From assembly GCF_029227915.1 (NCBI RefSeq), contig NC_079887.1, forward strand, positions 13,142,001 to 13,206,000: a stretch of DNA of 64,000 bases, written 5' to 3'. Positions within the stretch are counted from its first letter, which is position 1, and every line of letters begins with the position of its first letter. The stretch comes from Hydractinia symbiolongicarpus. Lineage: Eukaryota > Cnidaria > Hydrozoa > Anthoathecata > Hydractiniidae. The notes beneath the pieces are model-generated. The model was not told the origin of the DNA. It made no database searches and saw only the letters and a program-made list of their open reading frames with translations. The position numbers and the translations under genes were made by a program. Shown piece by piece: positions 36,301 through 48,300 of the stretch.

Positions 36301-39300
36301 TTTATTTTCAACTTTTTTTTCCCTTCAAACATTTTGTTTTATCAATGTGTTAATTTTTATTGTGTTTTTATTGTGTTTTTATGTTCATAGACAACTTCCC
36401 AATGTTTATTTTAACTGCTATAAAGCTGCAAACAGTTTAAAAAAACTTTCGTTTTTTGTTGTTGCTTGTGTGTTCTGTTGCCTTAATGTGAATACAATGT
36501 GCATGTACCAGTGGACATTGATTTGTTACTTTTTCGTTTTTGTATTTAAATATTGTGCACCTTAATGTCGTAGATGCGCTCTTTAATTCACGGAAGTAGA
36601 ATTTTGTTTTCGGTTTTTTTGTTATTTATTTTTTCAGTAGCACTTTCTATGTGAAGCACTTTTCTTTCCAAGCAGTCTAGCTTTCTAAACTTTAAGTTTT
36701 AAAATGGTATTGTTTCTTGCTAGTTGCGACGAGAATATAAAAAACTGGAGATGGATTTGGATAATGCAAATAATAATTGTGAACGAATGCTGGAGAAAAT
36801 TCGAGAGTTAGAATATGAGATCAAACACTTGAAAGAGGTACTGTTAATTAGCTGCATTTTTTATTGTATTTGTAAAATACAAGTGGATACTACATCATAA
36901 TAGTGTACAGTGAATAAAAAACTTGAAGTACAAATGCAACGAAAGGGGTGTCGTAACTGAATATTTGAAATCGAAAGCTGTTTACTGATTACTTAGGAAT
37001 CACACTGTGTTTAGCTATACATTCTGTTAGGTACTTGTTTAAGTGTTAGCTTTGTGAAAAGGGTGTATAAAGAAGGTATTAAATTAGGGAGGTATGAATC
37101 TGAAGAAGACGCTTTGAAAGAAGAAATGAAATAACTATGTCATGTGTTGCACAAGGTACCGGTATAGAAAATTGCATCAGGAAATCATTGTCTTATCTTT
37201 ATTGGCTGTAAAAAAATTTGCATTGGTTTGTCAACTCAAATTCATTTAACGCTATGCCCAATAATTACAAGATTAGTATTCTATTATAAAAATTGAATGC
37301 ACTGAATAACTTTTCCAAACAGAATATTGTAGATAAAAATAATATAAAGATTCTGTTCTGAAGCTTTGGTTGTTATAAGATGCCTGTTATGTATTTTGTT
37401 TTTAGCAAGTAGACAGCCAACTGCAAGAAATCGATTCTTTGGAAACATCAAAAGCAAATTTAAATAGGACGTTGAAAGCAAAATCTAAACAAGTGGAGGA
37501 ACTAACGAAAGTAATCTTTTTCTTCATTTGGTAGCTTCTTTTATGGTTTTCATTTACAGGTCAGAGACTTCAAAAAATATATAGCAGACACTCTGACTTA
37601 AATTTTTGTAGGTAATCTCCTGATTAGGTTTTTTTTATGCTTGAATAACCGTTGAATGGCAATCTGTTTCTGCAGTATAAAAATATTCATGATGTTAAAG
37701 TCAAAAAGGGTCTTCCTTATCTTCAATTAAATTTTAAAACTTTTAGCTTGAAGAAGAACTGAAATTATCTCATAACATGCAAATAAACTCAATGGAAAGC
37801 AAATTGCAAAGTTACGAAGAGGAGATTAGGAACCTTAAGAATTCAGAAGTAAAGATTTTAAAAGATCGGAAGGAGAAAATAATTGAGATGGTACAGTCTG
37901 GTAGCACGAAACAACAGAATGTCCGAAGTATAGCTGTTCAGACAGATGAAAAGAGTGGAGGTTTGTGACGAAATATTTTCAGTCAAAGAATTTAATTTAT
38001 CTACATTGACATAGTAAACATTCTTGGTTTTAAAATGGTTCCCCAATATTTTGGCTTAATGTTCTGAAACCCTAACACGACATGATTCTTCTATGATATG
38101 TCAGGTCGGATATTCTTGTGTTTTAGATTCAATTGTAGAAAAAAATGTCCGCATACTTTCTTCAATGGACAATGAGCGAGCTTCATTAGATAATGTTTTT
38201 GTGGAGGAGACCAAATCACCTGCTTTAAAAAGAACTTCAACATCATCTTATGGAAGTGAACTTGATCCTGCAGGTCTGTCTATTGACAGTTTCTATAAAT
38301 GTTTGTGTTTTTCTCTGTTTGTGTATTATAACTAGTGATACAAGTTGGATAAACTTAAGAAATGTTGTAATTTCATTTGGTCAGCCTGCCACCATCATGA
38401 ATTACTAATAAGCAGTTTTCCCAATCCCCTTCCCTGACGGAATGAAACTTTAAAGATTATCGAATTTGGATTTTATAATAAAAAGTAAAAAAGTCCCAAA
38501 TAAGTAAGTGGGAGTTACTGAATAGGCAATATTGAAATGCCCAAATTTCGCTAGATAATGGCACATTTGGAATGCAAAAAGGGCAAAAAGGACCCACAAT
38601 TTGACTAACAACTCGAGTCAACTCAGAATCTCTCCATCCATTAAGCAGTAGACTATTTGATTTTGAAAGTTATTAGACGGCTAAACCACTTTTTATTTTA
38701 ACATTTTTCGGTTTTAATAGTTTCTGAGGATTTTTAAATTCCTATAAGAAATCTTATACCTTTTGAATTCAGTAGTTTTTAACGATAAAAGATTGTTTTT
38801 AAGGTAAAAAGTATTAACATATTCTGTACTATTTCCCCAAGTTGCCCAATTTCGTGATTCTCGTACCCATTGCTCCCTGAGTATTTGGACTCATTTAAAG
38901 TAAATGACGAATATACAAGGTGCTGCAATGTATTTTACAATGTCCTTTTACATTCCCTCGTGTATGATTTGTCGGTCTGCGTTTTTGTTCAATAAAAAAT
39001 AGTAGATTATAGCTCTAATTTAAACTATAACAAATGTACCAATTATCAAGTTATCTAAAATTTAACAAAAAGAAATATGTTTGAAATATATTTCTCGCTT
39101 AGAATACTCCATAAAATCAGAAGACATTGGTGCAAGAATCGAGCAATTGGCAGTTTCCATCAGTGAAGCAGGTAGCTAGTCTGTATTTTTTAAGGTGAAG
39201 GTAAACACGATCATAATTTGGATTTCTAAATGTATAAGCTATTTTTAATTCGTTTTTTATTTCAAAAATATGTAAACATAAGAACATAACCAGCTTAAGC

Positions 39301-42300
39301 AAAAAACAAAATTTTTATGATTTTTTTAACTTGAAAACATTAAAAAAACAATTTTGCAAAAAAATTTTTTTCACTTTACAAAATTTTTTTGGTCTAAAAT
39401 TGGTCCTTAAAAAAGTTTAAATTGCTCCAATTAGTGTTTGCTGTTATCATAATATGCGTCCATTTTTTTTTGACTTGTAACTATTTGACTTTCCTTGTCT
39501 CCAAAAACTGATTAAAAAGTCGATTTTGAATGCTGTTTGAGAATTTTTTGTATGGTCACGAATCGAAAATTGCTTTCCATAAACATTGAGAAAAAACACT
39601 GGCAATTGAAGTTTCAATGCCGAATTTTACTTTACCTTGTTTGCCAAATAACACTAGGTTATTGGCGCCTATGTCCGTCTATTTTTAACTTCACAAGACC
39701 CTTGAGACGTTTTTAATTAAAGAATTAAAGCCTAAAAATGGTCTTAAAACGTTGTACAAAATGACAAAATTAGCAATTACTATTAACACGACATCCTTGC
39801 TTTTGCAGCCAATCTTTTCAGTTACAAAGCTAACTGAACAGTCTTATTGTCTTGTAATAGTTTTGTGATAAAGACAGTCTTATCTTAAGACATTAATCCT
39901 CAGCTGACACTCCCCACTTCCAATGTCGTGCTAAGAAGAACAAGAGCTTATGAAGGCATTAAATCAGACACCTTTCATATTTATACGCTCGTGTTTACTC
40001 TTTTTTTACTGTAACATCATTTTATAGTAAGCTTTACCATTCTTCAGAATCCTTATTGGAAATGAAAGAATCCCCTGAAAACTTGGAACCAAATTCTATT
40101 GCATTTGAGACCGACATCGAGGATGACGATGATGATGTTGAGGTTGTTGAGGATCATGATGATGATGACGATAAGGAGGAGGACCATGACGCTGATAATG
40201 TGGACGATGTGGTTGTTGTTAATGCTGACATTGATAATGTCCACCTTGACAATGGAAGTAAGGACAACGGTAACCAAACTTTTGTAGAAGTAAACGACGA
40301 AAAAGAACCACCCAAGCAAGGGACTATTGACGAAATTAATCGAATGGTTGAAAAGTAAGTAAATTATCTTTGAGCATTGTTAGATCTAGTGTAGATTTCA
40401 ACATTTTCTACGTAAGAAAGTGACAACTGATGGTTATTTGCTGATAAATGGACATGGTGGTTTTTATCCCACTGTAAATGCTCTATTAAGACAAGCCTAG
40501 GGAAGCAATATTTTAGAGGTGAGTGTAGAGTTTTTGAAAGGAGGAAGGGGGTAGGAGGATGGTTAATAAATTGGCAACTTATAAATGTATCATTCAAAAA
40601 GATTTTAATCTCAGAGAACACTAACTATTTCACATATGTCTGGAGGAAAATTCAATAGAAACGTTTATATATATTTGTGGATGAAATTGTTGTAAATGGT
40701 TGTCAGCCAGTAGCTAAGACAGTAACTTGTTGTTGTTGTTGTTGTTGTGTTTTTTTGTAAGTACATTCAAATCACGTTAACCTACATGGGGATGGGTTTA
40801 CAAGAGATTTTTGTAGATAGGGATTACTTAAGAGAATTCTTTTGAGGGTGGGGTTTTATTAAAAAAGAGACTTATTGTATTTAAGGTTGGAAAAGAATTT
40901 CACACTGAAGAGTAGAACTTATGTAGGTAACTTATGTATCTATTTTTCTTTTTACAGTCTTAAAGAATCTGGCACTAATCCAGTGAAATTGTTTGTGTCT
41001 CGTTACACGTATGACCCTGCACTCTACTCCCCTAATGAAGACCACGAGGTGGAACTACCGTTAGAACTGGGAATGTACTTGTATGTTTATGGAGACATGG
41101 ATGAGGTATTTTAAATATTTTTGCTTTGACGTTTTGCATGTTTGCAAAAAAAGAAAATTACTAACTCGGTAATAAATTTATTGACATGGCAAATTTCCGT
41201 TCTTCCTCGCTTAGACATTATTTTGTTGATGAAGCATTTGTACGAAATGATGATAAACAGTAAAAAAAGTGCATTTTTATTTTTTTTCATATTTTAGGAC
41301 GGCTTCTATCTAGCTGAACTTCAATCTGGTCGACGCGGTTTAGTTCCATCAAATCTAATCGAGAGAGTCAACGGTAATGTTATTCCAATTCTATTCCAAT
41401 TTGTTTTTCGCTTTGCCCTCTTAACGGGGATCTTTATGAAGCTTTTTGGAGGGCGAATTCGCCAACGAAATGTATTTGAGCATGCGCAGTTTTGTATGTT
41501 TTGATTTAGCTTAGAAAAATTTGCATTGCGGTAAAGTTTAGCCATAAAATATTTCGCTGTGAACTTTAAACCAATTAGAACGCAACCTCCAGTGTTTACC
41601 CTTAAAAAACTCATTACTGGAAAGAATTCAAAATAACTGCCTTGTTATTAATATCCCAAAAAGTGCTTACATTCAGTATTTTAAATTTCCCGTATGTTTT
41701 TTATTTCTCGTGGAAATCAGAAAAATACTTTGCAGCTAATACGTCGTTGAATTCGACATCCACAATTTCCTCGTCAAAACCCCCCTAAGAGTTCTTTTGA
41801 TTATAATCCTTCCATAAATTTAACATCCAAATAATGAGTTATAAATTTACCCCATCGTTACATGGTAAATTTTTGACCTGACGATGATTTGGTTTGGCTT
41901 TATAAAAATGGAGGCTACTGCTTTTCTAAATTTGCATTCTAATTCTGTTGCAGATATTTTCTGTCAAATCTTGACGGGAACGTATATTCATGTAAATATT
42001 CCCTTTATTTAGTAAGTGATGCTAATGTATTTTAATACTGACTTTTCTGTATTATTTTTTTTTAGATAATAACATTACTAATTCAGGTACTTCGTCTTAT
42101 CTGTAACTACCAAAGTTTTTTCTGTACTAATATTGATTTTCTATCCATTAACCAGTCTTATTTATTATTTTTATCTATCTTAATTTGTTTTATTGCAAAT
42201 GTGAAAAAGAAGACTTGCAAAAAGTAGTTTTTAGAAAAGTATTTGTAATTATATATTTCGATATAAAATATTTGTTATTTTTTTTCAGCTGATCATTCAA

Positions 42301-45300
42301 ACGAAAGCGACACTGATCTTTCTGAAGGTGTGTTTCCTGTTATTTTTGTTATCGTATTTATATATGTAATTATTTATTTATTTGTCTCAATAGACTGGAG
42401 ACCATTCCCGTAGGATAAGACGTAGTAGGTAGGAGTGGTCACAGAAACAATTCAAGTTTCTAAAAAGTATAATAATTACAATCTTCAGATACTCACAAAT
42501 GATTGATGTTACCATAATAAAATGCTTAAATATTAAAACTACTATTATAAAGAAAAAATAAACATAGTATAAAGCCACATATATCCCAATATTTACTGTG
42601 TATCCCACCCTCAGACTAGGTACCCCCCAGATTAAGTTTTCCCTAGATTAAGTATTCACCCAGTTATGGTATCCTCCGTTAAGTTTTAGGGCACATCCGC
42701 CCATTTGCACGCCAATTTTATATTTCAACTACCTTTGCAAATTTAATATGGAATAATTTTGGTCCCAATTAGGCGTTTAAGTACGTTCTTTCTGTTAGAC
42801 ATCATTTGCGTGTAGGCAAAGTGATCCCTACTAAAAAGAAAGCTTTAAGCGCAAGATGTTTAACGGAGATGAAAAGCTATAAATGTAAAGATATACCTTC
42901 ATATTTTCAATTTATTTTTATATCTATTTTGAATAAAAAAGAGGGCGGATGTAAGTTCCCAAAAGTAAAGTTTTCGATAAAAGAGATGGACGCGTGATTT
43001 TCCATGTGGGTTTAACGTATAAAAATTTGACTTGCCATTTTAATAACCACCCCTCTTCATCCATTTTTTTTTATTTCATTTAACTAATGGAACTTTTTTA
43101 TTTCTGCCATCTTGGAAAAAAATATTGATAACTGTCATAACAATTGAGGTTGCGCTCTTTGTGTCTACACTAGTATAGGTTGCTAAAGCTTAACATTTAG
43201 CGCAAAATTATTTAAATAATTCGCATAACCCCCGTGATTTTAAACTATAAAAGCATATTTTTTAACTGAGTTTTAATGCATTTGTTGACTACAGGAAAAC
43301 AACGTGTTCCCATGACACACAAAGATGATACTGTTCAACAAGACGTTCCGATAGCTGGTAAATATAAAACATAAATATAAATATAAAATAATATTTAATA
43401 ATTATAATTTAACTTTTAATTAAAAAACTAGCTAAAATTGCTGAAACATAAATATTAGAAAAATTCAACGTGTAGCACCAAGCTTTACATCTTAACTCCA
43501 CAACTGTCATTTTTATGACTTTTATTTATTTATTTATTTTACTTGGTAATCTTTCAGCTGAATATCTGCTTAGTACAAACGCTTTGAAAACCAAATATCC
43601 GACAACCGAACAAAACAACCACGTGACTCAAGAAGGAACCTTTTTACTCGAATCGGAAGAGGAGGACGAGGATAGTGACGACATCGACGAAGGTAAGCTT
43701 TTACCTAATGTTATTTTCATCCCTATATCTTGTGTTTTTGGTGTGTTCAGTGTTTTTTATTATAAGTAGCTACAGAAGTTACTACAAGATATGCTCAGAT
43801 TGCTCCCTCGACAAGAACAGCTAGGGAAAGAGTTAGAAATAAGGTTTTTTAATATTTAAGGTATTCGTAAACTTCAGACAAAATTCTGCATTAAAGACAA
43901 ATTTAATAATGATGTGGCAGACGCTGAGAATCGCTTTCTTTTAACTTCATAATATAAACTTAAAAGTTTGTACCAGATGTCGATTAGTGCAGTAAATACT
44001 CTCCATCAGTCCGTCTTTGTGCGCGTATGATTGAGGTTACCTGTACTTTTTTATAAGAAACCAAAATAGTGCAGCTATGTAGTTTCCTTCGCTTTCCCTT
44101 TGTTTTTGAAGAAAACTTTTGCTTTAAATTACTTATTAGCTACGAAACCATTCCGAAACCTATGCTACTAGGTCCTTTGCTTAGTTTCTTTTGGAACACG
44201 TCTACGGTTTCTTATACAAGAAAGTTTGTAATACGTCATGCCACTCCAACACACTCTAAATACTCGATTAGTACCGTGAGGCTTATTTGGCAGAAATAAT
44301 TTGGAGGGTTGAGAGAACCGAATCTAATCGAGTATACGGTTCTATAAATTATTAATTATAAATAAATAAATTATAAAAAAAAGGTTGAGTTAAAATGAAA
44401 AACTACAGAATTACACAATTTCTAATTCTTTGTTTGTTTTCGATTAGTTTGTGTATCGTCGCCACGCAACCTTTCCATCGAACGCCAATTAAATAGCAGT
44501 ATTGTGATCACGTGGAAGGAACCTCTTGATCTGTATCACGTCAAAGGGTATGCCATCTACGTGAACGATCAGCTCAAACAAACAGTGTTAGGTTCAGCTC
44601 GAAGAAAAGCTTTGGTGTCTGACTTACAGTCTGACGAGGTGAGTGCTGTGCAGCTCACTAATAGTGCCTGTGTTGGTGTATGTTGTGTCTGCAAACCGTA
44701 TTTATTTCAAATCGATTCTTTCAGATTTATCATATTTCCGTTCGCACTGTCAGGATTGACGGCACCGAATCAAATGGGAATCTAGCTGTTTTGACGGTGG
44801 GAAAAGGTCAGTTTAATTCCTGCTGTTTCTAATTAAAAATAAGGCGTAGATTAATTGCATTGTGATACGGTCTTATGAATTGTCCGCCATTATTGTAAGG
44901 TTGCGGCGCATGCGCAATTTTAACCTGATTTGGTTATTTATTTTTATGTCATAGTACTTGTGACAGGATTATATTGTCGTCGTAGCGCGTATTGTGTGAG
45001 TAAACAGATAGTCTGACGACCTTGTAAAATTGGAGAATGAAGAATACACAAGAAAATCATTTCTTGTGTATCATTTCACAAAAAAGTCTTTCTAAAATTT
45101 AGAATTTCAATTCCGTACGTTAGCTATGGCCGACGCATTCGCATTAGCTTTGCATATCTGGATGTGTTTTTATTTTCCCAAGTTTTTGTGCCATGTAATA
45201 TGCGTAAAATGGAACATTAATAAGATCTGTAAATATATTTCTAATCTAACGATATCAGCCATATTAAATGATATTGCTTCTTCTGTCAGGCTCAACACAC

Positions 45301-48300
45301 GCACCTTACGATTTATCAGTTACCAACTTAACAACGGTTTCCGCTAACCTCACTTGGAAACCGTCCAACAGCTCGTACCACCATGTTATTTTTATCAATG
45401 ACACCGAAGTGACGTCAACTGGACCTGGGTTTTATAAGTTCGTGTTGAGAGAATTGCAACCGGCAACGAATTACTCCGTGACTGTGGAAGCGAGGACGTT
45501 TCTACATAAAAAATCGCCGTTAGAATGGACAGCAACGCAGCAATTTACGACTCTTGATGGTATAAGGCCCGAAGCTCCTCTTGATGTCAGAGGCGAGTTA
45601 GAAAATGGTCTGTTAAATATTACTTGGATTCCAGTTACTATAAATAAACATGGTACGTCAAACGGCTCTGTGGTGACTGGTTATAAAGTCTACATTGAAA
45701 ACCTCGATTTGATTTTTGTTGACATTGCAACGGTAGATAGCGCCCAGATCTCGTTTGATAAACTCGAAAAGTTATTTGCCGTACATAAAGATGAGTATAC
45801 CATTTTTGTTCGTACCCAATCCACATCAGGCGAATCAGAGAATTCGAATTTGTTTGTTTTGAACGTCGGGGAAGACGTAATGCACAGCAATAAAACTTTT
45901 ACCGCCCAATTCATCGAAATTGACGATGCGCGATTATCATTGGTCGATAATGACGTAACTGAAGATGTTATTACGGCTGAAAGTCAAAGCGATGTGTTTG
46001 AAAGTGCAGATGGCGACGAATGGTTTGAGAAAAATGATAAAAGTTTTCATGAGGACGATACCGAAGAAATTGAAAAGGTAATATTTTTAAACTAGCTAGT
46101 CGTCAACCCGTGGAAAAACCCACGGGTCGCCTGTCGCATTTCGTGTTTCCGTGACAGACAAACAAACAGGCTGCGGCTATTATTATAGAGATTTGTTGTT
46201 TTTAAAAGTGATCAAAAGGCTGAGCTTAAATTAGAATATTAAAGTACTAGATCCAGCATCGGCGTTGAAATTCCAGGTTAAGCCACAAGTAAAAGTGTTA
46301 TCCAGCGTGGTGTTTTGGTATAATATATTTAGGTAATATATTTTGGTATAATATATTCAAAAAATAAGGCAGGGAGAGCCACTTTACCTGCAGGACAACA
46401 TAAAATAATTCGAATGCTTATCACAGTTAATGGCTCTGCATTGCTGACACAAATTATTAAACTCGCCTGCAGAATAGATAGGAGGTAAAACTACAGTTAT
46501 AACTAGTCTGTTAGATAAAAACAGACGATAGATTGGCCAGGTAAGGCTTAGCTCAACTTAACTAAATCTAGGTGACTTGGTCATTTATCTAAAAGTCTGC
46601 TCCTAATTGGTTCTTTATTTTAGCGGGAACTCGCCCCTGCAACAGCGGCATCCCAACGGGTTTTTTATCCCTGCGCTAAGGAACTAGTATTTCGTGCGCA
46701 GTTAAAACGATAACAAACAGACAGACAACGGCTATTTATATAGAGATTCAATTTATGTATTTTTATTCTTTTTTTTTATTAATTTTTTTTCAGTTAAGAG
46801 TCTTTTAAGGAAGCTTTGGCCGAATAGAAAATAAAGATAAAACAGGCCTCCTCTAGAAAAGTTGAAAACTTATTAAACTTTAAAGTTTAATTTGTTTGTA
46901 GCAATTTGTTTTCTTTCATGTAAGTAATAACCCATTGCTTGTGTGTCTGTTTAGCCTACCGCTGTGGAAGAAATGGAGAAACCTTCCCATTACAATCCAG
47001 AAAATACAACTCATTTCGCGCCTTCGCGAACTACCGATGGGATTGTCGTTAACGCCGACGAAGAACGAATTATAGTATCTGACGACGATTTGTCGGTGAT
47101 TGACGAAGAATGTGAAATCGAGCTCGTAAGTGACGGCAAATTGGATGACGAAGAGCACTCCTATGCATATGGTTTCAAGAAAGACGATCTTGTTGACGGA
47201 AGCAACATGGTATTTGACTTTAAACAAGACTCTTTCGCAGATGGTAAAATCGTAATTGAAAGCCTTCCCGTGGAAACTAAAAAAGTTTCCACGATGGAAC
47301 GTATTTTTACGCATGACACTGAGAAACCAGAATTGGCCAATACTTCAGGTATTCAAACAGATAGCGCAGATACGGTAGCTGAAAGAACAGACACTTTAGG
47401 AACAGGTGGTGATACCTTACTTGACGTTTCCTCGGAAAATAAATTTTTATTAACCGAAGAGTCGGATAAAATCACCAAATATAATGAAATATCACCTAAT
47501 GTTACTAAAAACACATTTCACAAAAAATCAACAGGTGAACTAGACACTAGTTTGAATTCAGCAACCAATGACGTCACATCCAGCTCGATAAGTCGAGAAT
47601 ATGTTTCAGAATACGTGAAAGACGTTATAAAATCTTCTTACGATTTACTTAACGAAAGCTATACAAACGATCAGTCCGCAGAAATCTTGAATACTGGTGA
47701 CGGAGCTGTGCACGGTCAGAGTGGGTCTCGATCGCCGTTATATCCCGATAATAGGGTTTCCTTTAACAAAAACAAGATGTCATTCCATGATAACGAGATG
47801 CTATTTAACGATAGCGGGGTATCTTTTCATGATAACAAGACGTCTTTGAACGATAACGATGCGCTATTTCACGACAACGAGGCGTTATTACACGACAACG
47901 AAGTATTATTTCCCGACAATGAAGTATCATTTCCCGACAACAAAGTATCATTTCCCGATAACGACGCGTCATTTTCTATATCTTCAGAGGGCGTAGCTAA
48001 CTATGATCTATCAATGAAGAATAGAAATGATTGGTTGGGCAAGAATACGGAAGATGGAAGTAACTTACCGATCCCTACCCTAAAAAAAATCCAATTGAAG
48101 AATAATAGCTTTGGCAAAGAAGAAGAGTACACCGACTATAGAGATCTGGACGACATTCAAAATATCGACACTAACCTACATTCTGACGATTTCGGTAGTA
48201 ATGCTAACTTGGTGTCTACAAGTCCTGACGAACCCAGCGAAACAGATGATCTAACTCCGACCAATGACTCTTTGTCACAATTCACTGATTCTATTAATGA

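Larger units (their letters stand above)
27338..38273 (+). other. RIMBP: RIM-BP coiled-coil region (exons 1-12)
   Basis: Exon 1 (292 codons) begins with about 30 low-complexity residues and then turns to heptad-rich Lys/Glu/Leu sequence such as KRLRESLTRDKDSEIKQIIK. Exons 2-11 continue it, with all introns from 1 to 10 in phase 0. The pattern matches the long N-terminal coiled coils of RIM-BP/TSPOAP1 proteins, probably for oligomerisation and scaffold contacts. Exon 12 is Ser/Thr-rich and leaves the coil. Confidence 0.8.

Noticed and set aside
38093-38126. Upstream start of RIM-BP exon 12 at 38093
   Set aside because: The ATG there is intronic; acceptor ttttag at 38121-38126 joins in phase with exon 11. 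An alternative acceptor at 38138 is also in phase but has a weaker tract.
40099-40287. Met/Thr/Leu-rich frame overlapping the acidic exon
   Set aside because: A frame-shifted reading of the GATGAT repeats of RIM-BP exon 14.
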